Shown: piece by piece, positions 8,851 to 19,176 of the stretch
Layout: each line of letters opens with the position of its first letter
Numbering within the stretch: position 1 is the stretch's first letter
Origin: Bacteroidales bacterium
GTDB lineage: Bacteria > Bacteroidota > Bacteroidia > Bacteroidales > UBA6680
Reading direction: 5' to 3'
Assembly: GCA_025210735.1 (NCBI GenBank)
Contig: JAOARD010000009.1
Span: 186,001 to 250,000 of the forward strand
Length of the DNA: 64,000 bases
Notes under the pieces: generated by a model
The model's input: only the letters and a program-made list of their open reading frames with translations
Database searches by the model: none
What the model was told of the DNA's origin: nothing
Program-made: the position numbers and the translations under genes

Positions 8851-10578
8851 TTACATTACAATACCTTTGAATTTATCGTTCTCAAAGAAGTTACGGAACT
8901 CTAAATCATCTTTTGCAAATGCTTTAAGTGCAGCATCTTTCTCAAAAGCTGACTGTAGGTTACTCATTACGTTAGCCTCTTCACCTTTGTTAGCGTAAAC
9001 AACAGCCTTAAGGTAATCAACCATTGCATTCTGATCTTTAACTTTACCAAGAGTTGCAATAGCCTCGTCATTTTGCTCGTTTAGGTACTGAGCAAGAGCC
9101 TTGTTGAATGAATCAGGAGTACCGAATGATGTTACAGCATTGTTGTACTCACCTTTGATGATATAAAGAATACCAAGGTTGTACTGTACAGCCTCACCAG
9201 CTTCAGTAGCTTTGTTAAATAACTCCTCTGCCTTTGCAAGATCACCCTCTTTAAGAGCAACAACACCAAGGTTATTTAATACTACAGGATGAGCTGAGTT
9301 AAGAGCTATAGCTTTCTCAAGACTAACTTTAGCATCAGCAAGGTTGTTCATCTCTATCTGTACATATGCCATGTTGTTGATAGCACGAATTGACTCAGGA
9401 TGCGCAGCGTGAGCTTTAGTATAGATATCTAATCTCTTAGTAGCATCTGTGTAAAGAGTTGCAGCGTAAAGTTTCTCAAGCTCGTTAAGTGAAGCAAAAT
9501 CTTCTTCTACCTTAGCCATTAACTCATCATCTGAAAGACCAATAATGTTAGCCTCAACAAATAGTTGTGAACGACGTAGTTTTGGAAGAATCTTGTCAGC
9601 TACCTCAGTAAATGCAGCAGCAAGGTTCTTGATCTCACGCTCTCTTACAGCAGGGTCTGAGTACATTGAAAGAACACGTAGGATAAGCTCTTTATCAGAG
9701 ATATCAGAAGCTTGCATAAGCTCTTTGAATCCATCCCAATCCTCCGGAGTAGTCTCTTTTACTAAGAAATCATCTTTCTTAACCTCATTAACTTTAGCTT
9801 TCTTAAGCTCTCTCTTCATATATCTCTCAGCAGTTTTCTCACGACGAGTAGATACCTTCTCGTTAAGATCGTACTCACCATCAGGAGATGCATATGATGA
9901 AATTTTAGCACCTTTAAACTCTTTACGAGCGTTACTCTTAACCTCTTTAATGAAGTTCTTAAGAAGCTTAACCTCATCTTTTCTTAACTCAGAGTTTCTA
10001 AGAGCAGCCTGATTTATCATATAAAGGATATCTGCTTTCTGAACCTCAGAAGTAATTCTCTCAAAGTTATGAGCCATAAGGATTGCCTTAGGATTGTTCT
10101 CAACAAGCTCAGAAGTAGCTATAACACCATCAGCTATTTCACCGTAGTTGAAAGGAAGCTCTTTATCTTTCATTTTTGCAACAAAACGTAGCTCAAGAGT
10201 ACCTTTTCTCATCTCTTTTTTGTAGTCAACTGTTCCGCTGAACTCAAAAGAACCACCTGTTTTACTGTTAACAACCATGTTGTTAGCCTCAACACCTTCG
10301 CCCTGAACAGTTTTGCTTCCAAGAAGAACCTCTCCACCAGGATATACGTAAAAAGCTTTTGCTTCAAGAGTAGCACCTTTAACGAAATATTTAGGAGCAA
10401 TTTTTACCTTGATATTAGCGTCTACTTTACCACCTTTTTCAACAAGAACCTTAGGAGTAACAGTAACTTTAACATTCTCTTTTGCGGACTCTTTTAATTT
10501 GTCAATGCCACCACAAGAAGCAATGATCATGGTGGTAGCAACCACCATTGCTAAAATCTTGAAATTTAGCTTTTTCAT
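8851..10578 (-). CDS. TPR lipoprotein with OmpA-like segment
   Basis: This 575-residue lipoprotein has lipobox IIASC with Cys22. Residues about 30-150 form a beta-rich region (repeated KVxV/KxxIKVKIAP strands). ISSYASPDGEYDLNEKVSTR with RREKTAERYMK resembles the OmpA C-terminal peptidoglycan-binding signature. From about 370 onward several TPR-like helix pairs follow (for example NNMAYVQIEMNNLADAKVSL and VLNNLGVVALKEGDLAKAEE). It is probably an abundant periplasm-facing scaffold that may link outer membrane and cell wall. An excellent consensus promoter precedes it and a terminator follows, so it is a monocistron. Confidence 0.75.
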   Translation of the reverse strand: MKKLNFKILAMVVATTMIIASCGGIDKLKESAKENVKVTVTPKVLVEKGGKVDANIKVKIAPKYFVKGATLEAKAFYVYPGGEVLLGSKTVQGEGVEANNMVVNSKTGGSFEFSGTVDYKKEMRKGTLELRFVAKMKDKELPFNYGEIADGVIATSELVENNPKAILMAHNFERITSEVQKADILYMINQAALRNSELRKDEVKLLKNFIKEVKSNARKEFKGAKISSYASPDGEYDLNEKVSTRREKTAERYMKRELKKAKVNEVKKDDFLVKETTPEDWDGFKELMQASDISDKELILRVLSMYSDPAVREREIKNLAAAFTEVADKILPKLRRSQLFVEANIIGLSDDELMAKVEEDFASLNELEKLYAATLYTDATKRLDIYTKAHAAHPESIRAINNMAYVQIEMNNLADAKVSLEKAIALNSAHPVVLNNLGVVALKEGDLAKAEELFNKATEAGEAVQYNLGILYIIKGEYNNAVTSFGTPDSFNKALAQYLNEQNDEAIATLGKVKDQNAMVDYLKAVVYANKGEEANVMSNLQSAFEKDAALKAFAKDDLEFRNFFENDKFKGIVM

Positions 10579-10633
10579 AATTCTAATAGTTAATTTATTT
10601 ATTATGTTGATTTTATTTCATTTATCTCTATCA

Positions 10634-10664
10634 CAAACTTAATAATACACCAGTAAAAATCAAA
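10634..10664 (-). promoter_or_regulatory. Full-consensus Bacteroidota promoter of the TPR lipoprotein
   Basis: Read on the minus strand, TTTG (10664-10661), a 19-bp spacer, and TAAGTTTG (10641-10634) match the -33/-7 consensus of the primary sigma factor of Bacteroidota exactly. The predicted start is about 10627, with a leader of about 50 nt. Confidence 0.75.
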
Positions 10665-10673
10665 TAAATAGTA

Positions 10674-11315
10674 CTAATTATTAGGTAAAATTACTCTATT
10701 TATGCCATTCTGATGCATGATGTTAAGCTGATCTATTATTTGCTGAAAATGTTCAGCATTGTTTACAAAGTCCAGATTGTTACAATCAATAATTAATATT
10801 TTCATATCCGGATGTTGTTTCAGGAACTCAAAATAACCTTTCTCTATTGTTTTCAGATAATCCGGGTCAATATCTTTTTCGTACTCTCTTCCTCTCTTAT
10901 CAATATTTTTTAACAAGTTATCAACAGAATTGTGCAGATATATAAACAGATCTGGCTTTGGGAGGTTAGAGTGCATTATAGAGAAAATCTGCTGATACAG
11001 TTTATACTCATCACTTGCCAATGTCTGTTTGGCAAATATCATCGATTTCATAAAATAGTAATCGCTAACAGTCTTTTTATGAAAAAGATCGAGCGAACTC
11101 AGCTCTTTATTTAGCTGGTTATATCGTTCTGCCAGAAACGATAATTCAAGGGGGAAAGCAAAGCGCTCTCTGTTTTTGTAGAATTTTGGGAGAAAGGGGT
11201 TGTCTGCAAACTCTTCAAGTATTAGTCTGGCATCATACTTTTCTGCAAGCATATTTGACAATGTGGTTTTACCAGCCCCTATGTTTCCTTCAACTATTAT
11301 GTAATTGTAGATCAT
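10674..11315 (-). CDS. Deoxynucleoside kinase
   Basis: This 213-residue dNK-family protein has P-loop EGNIGAGKTTL at residues 8-18, LAERYNQ near residue 61, and a C-terminal lid rich in basic residues (NIDKRGREYEKDIDPDYL). It phosphorylates deoxynucleosides for salvage. The deoxyadenosine/deoxyguanosine class is typical in this phylum, but base preference cannot be read here. It lies on the same strand as and upstream of the TPR lipoprotein, which has its own promoter between the two. Length is normal. Confidence 0.88.
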   Translation of the reverse strand: MIYNYIIVEGNIGAGKTTLSNMLAEKYDARLILEEFADNPFLPKFYKNRERFAFPLELSFLAERYNQLNKELSSLDLFHKKTVSDYYFMKSMIFAKQTLASDEYKLYQQIFSIMHSNLPKPDLFIYLHNSVDNLLKNIDKRGREYEKDIDPDYLKTIEKGYFEFLKQHPDMKILIIDCNNLDFVNNAEHFQQIIDQLNIMHQNGINRVILPNN

Positions 11316-11379
11316 GCGTTTGATAAATTCTCTATCTTATCGAATATTAATCTACAATTATAGTTACTTTTTTATGTAG

Positions 11380-13416
11380 CTAAGGTTTACTTTTAAAGTT
11401 TTTATGAACAAATGATAAAAAATCTGTTGCTACTTTTTTGTCATGATCTATTGACGGTATGTTTTCAATATTCTGATGATTGTAGTTGATCATTATTTTC
11501 GGAACACTGCTTCTTTTCATACCCTGTATCTTTGCAAGATAGCTGAATGTACTACTTTTATATTTATCAGAAGTTGTTATAATAAATGTTGCCGGAAATG
11601 TAATATTGTCTGAAGTATTAAATTGGGGTGTAACAGATATCAGATTCGTGTATGTGACACTATTTGCTTTGTAATTCATCTGTTTATTAGCCTCTTTTGT
11701 TATCATCTGTTTAATCACACTCTGATTGTTGTACAATCCGTTTTTTAACGTAGCAACAGCAAACTGCTCAGAGAATTTGTTGATAACATTACACACTATA
11801 ATAGATTCGTTGCCCTCTGCATATAACGCAAGTGTTTTTTCATTTGATATGTTTTTCTCGTGCAGAAGTTCAATAGATGCTCCAAGGTATTCTGAGGAGT
11901 AGTTTACAGATTTAATCCAGTTGTTAATATTGGTTTTATCTTTTATATTGGTATTCATTGCAGCAATAGCATAAACACCATTTTTCTGAATCCAATAGAT
12001 AATCTTATTGTCAAACTTGTGAATATTGTTTAGTTGCTCTCCTGATATTGGCTGAAGTATCACAGGCAGATCAATACCGTATTTAATAGCCCGTTTATGT
12101 ACAAGAAGTAATGTAATTTCTCCGTTTGTTGTATTAACAGGCAGAGGTGTTACCTCATATTTTGCCTTAGGAAAATTAACCTTTGGAGTGTATATTAGGG
12201 TGTTATGCAAGGTCTTTAAATCTGCTTTGTAAAGAGTGTTTGGCTGTATGTATGAACTCAGCGAGTAGATTATCTGATTATCGTTGTTTCCTTTTTTCAG
12301 GTCATAAACAGAACCAGTAACCTCTGGTAATATTGTAGAGATATAATTACCTGATGTATCGTAAACCATTATGCTGCCAATACCATCTTTTATAATATTT
12401 AAAACAATGTGGCCGCTTGTAATTATTGCATCTTTAATTATAAATTTATCGGGGATTATAATTTTTGTCCAGTCTGGTACTGCAGCTTTGGTAAGATCTA
12501 TCCTTACAATCTCTCTTTTATTACTGTTATGGTCTGTAAGAACATAAAGCTGGTCTTGTTCGGCACCTATTACTTTGTAGTACGATCTGTTGTCTTCTGT
12601 AAGGCTGAATATAGGGGAGTCCTGTTCCAGATTTTTAATGTACAATGAGTTTTTACTGTTCTGTTTTCCTCCATATATTATCAGGTATTTATTATTGTGC
12701 ACAATATCGGCAGTAAAAGTTAAACCCTCAGAGTTGTCGGTAAGTGATTGTTGTGTATCAGACCTCTTATTGCTGTACAATTTATGGTAGTACACATTAC
12801 ATCTGCTATTACTATTTACTGCTGAATAGAAAAAACCTGATCTGTACCATGCTATCTTATCAGATGTAACACTATTAATTGTCTCGGCAAGTTTAGACCT
12901 GTTGTCTAAATTGATAATACCAATACTCAGATTCTCAGTTTTCGGTATACTGTAAATATAGGCTATATGATTTCTTTTTGCATCAGGATACAGTTTTACT
13001 ATCGATGAGTTTTTGTGCAGATCGGGTTCAAAAATGATTGTAGTATCAGCCTTATTTTGTGTGTAACAGATCTGGTACTTTGCAGAAATCTTATCTCTCT
13101 TAACAAAATATAATCCGGAATCGGCAGCAGTAATACATGTGTACCTGTTTGAGTACCATATTTTATTAAGCAATTTACTGACAGAATCTTTGAAACGGAT
13201 TCCTGACATATATTTATGAGAGTACCTTTTCTGCCGATCAATCCATTTTTTTGTTGCTCTGAGGTTTGTATCTGCAAGCCAACTGTAGTGCTTAGTTACT
13301 GTAAGACCATAATGAGTAAACTCTACCTTTCTCTTTTTGGTAAACGGATATCTGCGCTCTGTGCAACTGCTTGCAATTATAGCTACAATAAATAGTGTCG
13401 TAACAACCTTTTTCAT
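11380..13416 (-). CDS. Degenerate prolyl-oligopeptidase-like (S9A) lipoprotein, probable pseudo-enzyme
   Basis: This 678-residue protein has lipobox IIASSC. Its N-terminus (YPFTKKRKVEFTHYG, HYSWLAD and ATKKWIDRQ) follows the prolyl endopeptidase pattern, then come propeller-like strands and a C-terminal alpha/beta-hydrolase-like region. The nucleophile elbow, normally GGSxGG, aligns with LALYAEGNESII at 529-540, so the catalytic Ser is replaced by Gly535. The YGGFG oxyanion region is also not recognisable. A His is kept in NYNHQN at about 647. I infer loss of peptidase activity and possibly a binding role. Codon use and the intact frame argue against a decaying pseudogene. It is co-directional with its neighbours. 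Confidence 0.65.
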   Translation of the reverse strand: MKKVVTTLFIVAIIASSCTERRYPFTKKRKVEFTHYGLTVTKHYSWLADTNLRATKKWIDRQKRYSHKYMSGIRFKDSVSKLLNKIWYSNRYTCITAADSGLYFVKRDKISAKYQICYTQNKADTTIIFEPDLHKNSSIVKLYPDAKRNHIAYIYSIPKTENLSIGIINLDNRSKLAETINSVTSDKIAWYRSGFFYSAVNSNSRCNVYYHKLYSNKRSDTQQSLTDNSEGLTFTADIVHNNKYLIIYGGKQNSKNSLYIKNLEQDSPIFSLTEDNRSYYKVIGAEQDQLYVLTDHNSNKREIVRIDLTKAAVPDWTKIIIPDKFIIKDAIITSGHIVLNIIKDGIGSIMVYDTSGNYISTILPEVTGSVYDLKKGNNDNQIIYSLSSYIQPNTLYKADLKTLHNTLIYTPKVNFPKAKYEVTPLPVNTTNGEITLLLVHKRAIKYGIDLPVILQPISGEQLNNIHKFDNKIIYWIQKNGVYAIAAMNTNIKDKTNINNWIKSVNYSSEYLGASIELLHEKNISNEKTLALYAEGNESIIVCNVINKFSEQFAVATLKNGLYNNQSVIKQMITKEANKQMNYKANSVTYTNLISVTPQFNTSDNITFPATFIITTSDKYKSSTFSYLAKIQGMKRSSVPKIMINYNHQNIENIPSIDHDKKVATDFLSFVHKNFKSKP

Positions 13417-13467
13417 CCTAAATATTTTTATACCGGAGCCACGGTAAATATCAGGAAGGTATATAAC

Positions 13468-13953
13468 TTATATCTGGCAGCCTTTTTTTGATTGTTTCTT
13501 ATCTCTGAATATACCAATCCTGACATTAACAATAAAAGCCAGTACGCAAATGACTGTTACGATTATCATTACCTGTTTGTTACAATTTAGAATAAATAGA
13601 GGTATATACAGAGCAAAGCATATTAGTATACTTATAAATGAAAACAGACCCTTGTAATACCCTTCAGTAGTTACCTTATATCTCTTTTTAAGATATGTAA
13701 ACAGCTTCTCAAGAAATTTTGCAAAAGCATACTTCTCCTGATCTGTAGCCGATAGAATAAGATGTTCAATATTATCAGTATACTCCTTTAGCTCTGTCAA
13801 AAACTTATCACATTCCGGATCTGTTTCGGCATGCCTCTCAAGTATTTTCGATGATTTCAATACTCTTCTGAGCGGGTAAATTGCTGTTTGCTTTATAGTT
13901 ATGTTCTCAATTAATCTGTTTAGGTTCTGTTCAATAATTTCTGATCGTTGCAT
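13468..13953 (-). CDS. Hypothetical two-TM membrane protein
   Basis: This 161-residue protein has an N-terminal charged helical region (1-100) with coiled-coil character, then two hydrophobic segments at about 107-127 (FISILICFALYIPLFIL) and 130-150 (VMIIVTVICVLAFIV), and a basic tail with GIFRDKKQSKKG. The topology suggests a cytosolic helical domain anchored in the inner membrane. No family was recognised. It lies between the S9A-like gene and pnp, separated from pnp by a terminator. Confidence 0.6.
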   Translation of the reverse strand: MQRSEIIEQNLNRLIENITIKQTAIYPLRRVLKSSKILERHAETDPECDKFLTELKEYTDNIEHLILSATDQEKYAFAKFLEKLFTYLKKRYKVTTEGYYKGLFSFISILICFALYIPLFILNCNKQVMIIVTVICVLAFIVNVRIGIFRDKKQSKKGCQI

Positions 13954-13992
13954 CCTGTTTTGTTGTGTGGTTGATTTTTATTGAGGTAAAGA

Positions 13993-14027
13993 TAAAAAAA
14001 TAGCCATTGTCTGATACAATGGCTATT
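13993..14027 (-). terminator. Terminator of pnp
   Basis: A perfect 12-bp stem (13999-14010 with 14016-14027, arm AATAGCCATTGT) has a 5-nt loop. On the minus strand it is followed by a T-run. It lies 20 bp past the pnp stop codon. Confidence 0.9.
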
Positions 14028-14046
14028 AATTATATTGGATGTAATA

Positions 14047-16200
14047 CTATTTTCTCTCTTCTCTCTCTTTGCGCTCTTTTCTTTCAGGACGCGGAAGAAG
14101 TACCTTGCGTGAAAGTTTAAGTTTACCACCTCTTTCAACACCAAGAAGCTTAACCTGAATAGGCTCACCAACCTTAAGAACATCTTCTACGTTAGCAATA
14201 CGTTTCCAGTCAATCTCTGATACGTGAAGCAGACCCTCTTTACCTGGAAGAATCTCAACAAATGCACCAAAGTTAGTGATAGACTTAATAACACCATCGT
14301 ATACTTCGCCTACCTCAGGACCAACAACAATCTCTTTAATTCTGCGCATTGCAGTATCAATAGCATCTTTGTTTGCAGCGGCAATACTTACAACACCTTT
14401 GTTGTCTACTTCTTCAATATTTATTGTAGCACCAGAAACAGCCTGAATCTCCTGAATAATTTTTCCTCCAGGGCCAATAACTGCACCAATCTGATCTTTC
14501 TCAATCTCAATCTTCTCTATTCTTGGAGCGTGAGGTTTGTAATCTTCACGAGGCTGATCAATTGTATCGTCAAGAATATTAAGTATGTGCAGACGTCCCT
14601 GAGTTGCCTGAAGAAGTGCCTTCTCAAGAATCTCATATGAAAGACCATCTACCTTAATATCCATCTGTGTTGCAGTAATACCATCTTTTGTTCCGGTAAC
14701 CTTAAAGTCCATATCTCCAAGATGATCCTCGTCACCAAGGATATCTGAAAGTACAGCCCACTTACCGCTTTTAGAATCGGTAATAAGTCCCATTGCAATA
14801 CCAGAAACCTGCTTCTTAATCTTTATACCAGAATCCATTAGTGCTAGAGATCCTGCACAAACAGTTGCCATAGACGACGATCCGTTTGATTCAAGGATAT
14901 CAGAAACAACTCTGATAGTATATGGGTTAAGTTTCTCATCTTTAGGAACCATTCTTAGAAGAGCACGGTGTGCAAGGTTTCCGTGACCAATCTCTCTACG
15001 GCTAACTCCTCTAGCCGGACGTGCATCGCCGGTAGAGAAAGGAGGGAAGTTATAGTGAAGTAAGAACTTCTCATATCCCTGATTCATTACACCGTCGATC
15101 ATCTGCTCATCAAGCTTAGTACCTAATGTAACAGTAGTAAGCGATTGTGTTTCACCACGTGTAAATACAGCCGATCCGTGTGCTCCCGGTATATAATCTA
15201 CCTCAGCCCAAATTGGTCTTATCTGATCTGTCTTTCTTCCGTCAAGACGTATTCCCTCTTCAAGTATAAGGTTTCTTACAGCCTCTTTCTCAACATCGTG
15301 ATAATACTTACCAATAAGTACCTCGTTTATCTCATCCTCTTCTGTATATTGCGAAAGGAACTCCTCTTTTACAGCAGCAAACAGCTCTTTACGAGTCTCT
15401 TTACAAGCAGTTCCAAGTTTAGCAACATCATAAACCTTCTGATATGTCTCGTCCCAGATCTTCTTCTTAAGATCCTCGTCGTTATTCTCGTGGCAATACT
15501 CTCTCTTTTCTGTCGATCCTACCTCTTCGGCAAGTTCAATCTGAGCCTGACAGTGAACCTTAATAGTTTCGTGAGCAATCTTAATAGCCTCAAGCATTTC
15601 CAGCTCCGAAACCTCATCCATCTCACCCTCAACCATAAGAATATTGTCCATAGTAGCACCTACCATGATATCAATATCAGCTTTTTCAAGAGCCTCAGGA
15701 GTAGGGTTTACAACAAACTCACCATCTATTCTTGCTACTCTTGCCTCTGATATTGGTCCGTTGAACGGGATATCAGAAACTGCTAAAGCAGCCGATGCAG
15801 CTAAACCAGCAAGACAATCAGGCATAACATCTTTATCACCTGAAATAAGCTGAAGTGTAACAAAAGTATCTGCATGATAATCGTCCGGGAAAAGCGGACG
15901 AAGAGCTCTGTCTACTAATCTACAAACAAGAATTTCATAGTCAGAAGGACGAGCTTCTCTTTTTAGGAAACCACCAGGGAAACGTCCCATAGCAGCATAT
16001 TTCTCTTTATATTCAACAGAAAGAGGCATGAAATCTACATCCTCCTTCACATCTTTTGCCGAAACAACAGTTGCTAAAATCATGGCATCACCCATACGAA
16101 CAACTACTGATCCGTCTGCCTGTTTAGCGAGTTTACCTGTAGAGATCTCAATATTGCGACCATCCGCAAGAGTAATATTCTTTTTTATCTCTTTGTACAT
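14047..16200 (-). CDS. pnp: Polyribonucleotide nucleotidyltransferase (PNPase)
   Basis: PNPase is a phosphorolytic 3'-5' exoribonuclease of mRNA turnover. The protein has two RNase PH domains (about 15-150 and 320-540), a KH domain with the GxxG loop in [15 protein letters not shown], an S1 domain ([20 protein letters not shown]) and a short Arg/Lys/Glu-rich tail. The start at 16200 ([11 protein letters not shown]) gives 717 residues, the family length; a longer in-frame extension to 16269 would run back into the rpsO terminator. It follows rpsO, the widely conserved rpsO-pnp order. Confidence 0.97.
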   Translation of the reverse strand: MYKEIKKNITLADGRNIEISTGKLAKQADGSVVVRMGDAMILATVVSAKDVKEDVDFMPLSVEYKEKYAAMGRFPGGFLKREARPSDYEILVCRLVDRALRPLFPDDYHADTFVTLQLISGDKDVMPDCLAGLAASAALAVSDIPFNGPISEARVARIDGEFVVNPTPEALEKADIDIMVGATMDNILMVEGEMDEVSELEMLEAIKIAHETIKVHCQAQIELAEEVGSTEKREYCHENNDEDLKKKIWDETYQKVYDVAKLGTACKETRKELFAAVKEEFLSQYTEEDEINEVLIGKYYHDVEKEAVRNLILEEGIRLDGRKTDQIRPIWAEVDYIPGAHGSAVFTRGETQSLTTVTLGTKLDEQMIDGVMNQGYEKFLLHYNFPPFSTGDARPARGVSRREIGHGNLAHRALLRMVPKDEKLNPYTIRVVSDILESNGSSSMATVCAGSLALMDSGIKIKKQVSGIAMGLITDSKSGKWAVLSDILGDEDHLGDMDFKVTGTKDGITATQMDIKVDGLSYEILEKALLQATQGRLHILNILDDTIDQPREDYKPHAPRIEKIEIEKDQIGAVIGPGGKIIQEIQAVSGATINIEEVDNKGVVSIAAANKDAIDTAMRRIKEIVVGPEVGEVYDGVIKSITNFGAFVEILPGKEGLLHVSEIDWKRIANVEDVLKVGEPIQVKLLGVERGGKLKLSRKVLLPRPERKERKEREERK

Positions 16201-16256
16201 ACAATGTAATTTAATATTGTTTAATCCCGTATGGGAAAATATGAGGCGTAAGATAC

Positions 16257-16286
16257 GAAAAAAAGGCAATCAAAAATTGCCTTTTT
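16257..16286 (-). terminator. Terminator between rpsO and pnp
   Basis: AAAAGGCAAT at 16261-16270 pairs perfectly with 16276-16285 across a 5-nt loop, with an A/T-run on both sides. It sits just after the rpsO stop codon. The same spot in other bacteria is an RNA-processing site controlling pnp. Confidence 0.85.
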
Positions 16287-16294
16287 ATAATTTC

Positions 16295-16567
16295 TTACTT
16301 TCTTAAATTCAAAGCCTTGATAACCGCTCTGTATCTTTCGATATCGCGATCTTTTAAATAGTTAAGTAACTTTCTACGCTTACCCACTAGCTTAAGTAGT
16401 GCACGTTGCGTACTGTAATCTTTTCTATTCTTCTTAAGGTGCTCAGTTAAGTGAGCGATACGGTAAGAAAACAAAGCAACCTGAGCTTCTGTTGACCCAG
16501 TGTCTTCCTTAGACTTCCCGTATTGTTGAAAAAGCTCTTGCTTTTTCTCGGCTGTTAAGTAACTCAT
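16295..16567 (-). CDS. rpsO: 30S ribosomal protein S15
   Basis: This 90-residue protein has the full S15 pattern: DTGSTEAQVALFSYRI, HLTEHLKKNRKDYSTQR and LLKLVGKRRKLLNYLK. It binds 16S rRNA in the central domain early in 30S assembly. Normal length, upstream of pnp on the same strand. Confidence 0.98.
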   Translation of the reverse strand: MSYLTAEKKQELFQQYGKSKEDTGSTEAQVALFSYRIAHLTEHLKKNRKDYSTQRALLKLVGKRRKLLNYLKDRDIERYRAVIKALNLRK

Positions 16568-16613
16568 ACTCTATACAATTATTATATTGTCGTTAAATTC
16601 CCTTTACGAGCTG

Positions 16614-16621
16614 CAAAATTA
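16614..16621 (-). promoter_or_regulatory. Candidate rpsO promoter (-7 element)
   Basis: TAATTTTG on the minus strand (16621-16614) is an exact TAnnTTTG match, 47 bp upstream of the rpsO start. No clear -33 TTTG at the ideal distance was found. Confidence 0.5.
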
Positions 16622-16686
16622 TGGAAAAAAAACCAATATACACACAATTACAGCAAAAAAGTTTATTTTATAATAATCAGCATCTA

Positions 16687-17724
16687 TTAATTTCCGTCAG
16701 ATATTATCTGCTTAAGACGCCTTATCTGATCTGGTGAACCAAGTACAAATACCTGATCTTTTTTGCTCAGAATTGTATCTGCACCCGGGTTAAATACATA
16801 GCTGCCATCATCTTTTTTAAGACCTATAATATTTGCACCAGACATATTTCTTATACCAAGTTCAGATATTGATTTGTCTGAAAAACATGTTGCCAGATCT
16901 TCGCACGATACCTCCTCAAGATGTACAGCATGATTGCTGCTCAGTAAAATATACTCCATAAATTCTACAACATCTGGCTGTGCAACTAACTTAGCCATGT
17001 GCTGACCACCTATTTTATCGGGCATAATTACGTTTGTGGCTCCTGCGGCTTTAAGCTTCTTTATTGTTGTAAAGTTAGATGCACGACTAATAATCTTAAG
17101 ATCGTTGTTCATATCGCGTGCCGTTAACACAACAAACAGATTGTCGGCATCGTTAGGCAAAGCTGTAATAAGTGCTTTTGCATAATGTATTCTTGCCAGA
17201 TACAGTATCTCATCATTTGTGGCATCGCCCTCAATATATAACTGATCTGGTGTTGCAGATATCTTGTCAATAATATCCGGATTCTTATCTATAATTATAG
17301 TCTCTATATTGTGTTCGCGCAGATCTTTTATAGCCTGACTACCATTACGTCCGTACCCAACAACAATAATATGACCTTTCTGTTTATCAATTCTCTTTTT
17401 CATGTTTTTTAGTTTGATCTGCTGTGTTAAAACACCATTTACAATATATTTTGTTAATGAGCTTATGGCATATGCAAATATACCAATGCTTGATACTATA
17501 AGAATTACGGAGAACCACATGCCCTCTGTTGAGAGATCGCGGATATACCCAAAGCCAACAGTTGCTATAGTAATTATAGTCATGAACATAGCCTGAGTAA
17601 AAGTGTAATCCTCAATTAGCATATAACCAATTGTACCAAACATAATTACTGCCGAAAGCGATGCAATTGTATATCTCGCCTGTTTCTTTGATCTGATAAA
17701 CAGATCGGAATCTAACCTGTTCAT
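16687..17724 (-). CDS. Potassium channel with TrkA-type RCK domains
   Basis: This is a two-TM potassium channel subunit with the selectivity filter in TIATVGFGYIRDL, then a TrkA-N (RCK) domain starting HIIVVGYGRNGSQAI (Rossmann GxGxxG) and a TrkA-C domain ending VFVLGSPDQIRRL. It probably forms a ligand-gated K+ channel like MthK/Kch. I chose the ATG at 17724 because it forms an ATGA overlap with the stop codon of the upstream DUF2851 gene, giving 345 residues; an in-frame ATG at 17754 would add 10 residues. The pair is probably co-translated. Confidence 0.85.
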   Translation of the reverse strand: MNRLDSDLFIRSKKQARYTIASLSAVIMFGTIGYMLIEDYTFTQAMFMTIITIATVGFGYIRDLSTEGMWFSVILIVSSIGIFAYAISSLTKYIVNGVLTQQIKLKNMKKRIDKQKGHIIVVGYGRNGSQAIKDLREHNIETIIIDKNPDIIDKISATPDQLYIEGDATNDEILYLARIHYAKALITALPNDADNLFVVLTARDMNNDLKIISRASNFTTIKKLKAAGATNVIMPDKIGGQHMAKLVAQPDVVEFMEYILLSSNHAVHLEEVSCEDLATCFSDKSISELGIRNMSGANIIGLKKDDGSYVFNPGADTILSKKDQVFVLGSPDQIRRLKQIISDGN

Positions 17725-18986
17725 GCCTTTATAATCTGGTGCCCTATTCTGCATTCAATACATCTTTTATTTGTGCAATATTCATTATACAGATGGATAA
17801 GTGCCTGAGAGTCCGATGCATTTACCGGAACAATACCAGTCTCGCGCCACTTCTCAATAATACTATTATTTTCTGCACTAATCTGCTCAAGCATGTTTAT
17901 TGCTCTCTCTTTGTAATCTGAATTATTTATAGCATCGCTCCATGCAAACAGAGCCGGAACAACAACATTTATAATAATACTGTCAACAGCCTTTGGTCCT
18001 AATTGTTTTTTTGCATATACCGATGCTTTGCCCAAGATATAATGATTTTCCCAATACTCAGACCCAGTGCAGTTAAAAAGTTTGCGCAAATTCTCTATAT
18101 CATTCTCCTCAATTACCTTAGAGAATAGAGAAACTGATCTGAACAACAGATCAGAAAACTGAGCAATACGCACAGTAGGGAAGTTCTGAGGACGCATTCT
18201 CATAAACCGCCAAAGGTGTGGACCAATAGGATGCAGATCATATTTTTGTTGCAGATAGACATACTCACTCTTTAATATCTTTATATAATCGTCTTCAATA
18301 GTTATTGTAGACAGCATTCCTGCCTGACCAAACATTAAAGCCTCTGTTCTAACAATATTAAGACGCTCTTTTGCAACTATCTTTTGCGGTGTACACCTTG
18401 CCATCATCTCAAAAGGGAGAGCATTAGTGTTAAAACCAAAATAGCGTGCCACAAACTGGTAAAAACTCTCCTCCCAGTTATAGTTATTGCGCTTTAAAAT
18501 AGCTTTCAGCGTATTTGTTTTATATTCTACACGCTCCATTGTAAGATTATGCATCCAGAATGCTATATCAATCTCGTTAACCTTATTAATCTCATCCTTA
18601 CAATGAATTGTATATGGCTCTATCAGCAGGTTTGTGTAGTTCTTCTCCAAAACGGTATCGTACTTTAACTCCATAGCAGGAATTGTAATACCATTCTCAG
18701 ATATAGTTACCTTATCGTTATTTTTTACAATATGCAGTATTACATTGTTGTATGTCTTATCATTATGATGATTATGCAGATACCAGTCAGATGAGTTTTT
18801 GTGTATCTCTATATTACCCGCCCAAACAGTATTATCAATCTCAACCTTAGCATTAAAAAAGTCGGGTCCGGCATCTCTGTTTAAAGTACCTACAGATATA
18901 ATCTTAATATTTTTGCCACATGTTGTTTTTTCCGGAGTGGCAAACAGTTTGTTCTGCCATATGTATTGTAAAAAATACTCGTTCAT
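17721..18986 (-). CDS. DUF2851 family protein
   Basis: This 421-residue protein has the DUF2851 pattern: NEYFLQYIWQNKLF at the N-terminus, then GTLNRDAGPDFFNAKVEI, WAGNIEIH and SSDWYLHNH, and a C-terminal C-x2-C-type cluster with CTNKRCIECRIG. The family is widespread in Bacteroidota and has no assigned function. No signal peptide, so it is probably cytosolic. It overlaps the K+ channel gene by 4 nt. Confidence 0.85.
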   Translation of the reverse strand: MNEYFLQYIWQNKLFATPEKTTCGKNIKIISVGTLNRDAGPDFFNAKVEIDNTVWAGNIEIHKNSSDWYLHNHHNDKTYNNVILHIVKNNDKVTISENGITIPAMELKYDTVLEKNYTNLLIEPYTIHCKDEINKVNEIDIAFWMHNLTMERVEYKTNTLKAILKRNNYNWEESFYQFVARYFGFNTNALPFEMMARCTPQKIVAKERLNIVRTEALMFGQAGMLSTITIEDDYIKILKSEYVYLQQKYDLHPIGPHLWRFMRMRPQNFPTVRIAQFSDLLFRSVSLFSKVIEENDIENLRKLFNCTGSEYWENHYILGKASVYAKKQLGPKAVDSIIINVVVPALFAWSDAINNSDYKERAINMLEQISAENNSIIEKWRETGIVPVNASDSQALIHLYNEYCTNKRCIECRIGHQIIKA

Positions 18987-19147
18987 AGTTTTAATCAGAT
19001 ATGTGGTTTAAATTGTATGCTCTATAAAGTTAAAAAACCAAATCCATAAATAAAAGCGATGTTTATTGTTTAAAACTATATTCAGAGATTGTTGTTAATT
19101 ATATTTCTAAGCATCTAAAAAAAGGGAGTATAGTTTTGTATTATATG

Positions 19148-19155
19148 TACCTTTG
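19148..19155 (+). promoter_or_regulatory. Candidate meaB promoter (-7 element)
   Basis: TACCTTTG is an exact TAnnTTTG match. The expected start at about 19162 leaves a leader of about 15 nt before the ATG at 19177. No good -33 TTTG at the ideal distance was seen. Confidence 0.5.
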
Positions 19156-19176
19156 CGGGTGTTAAATAATGGAGTT

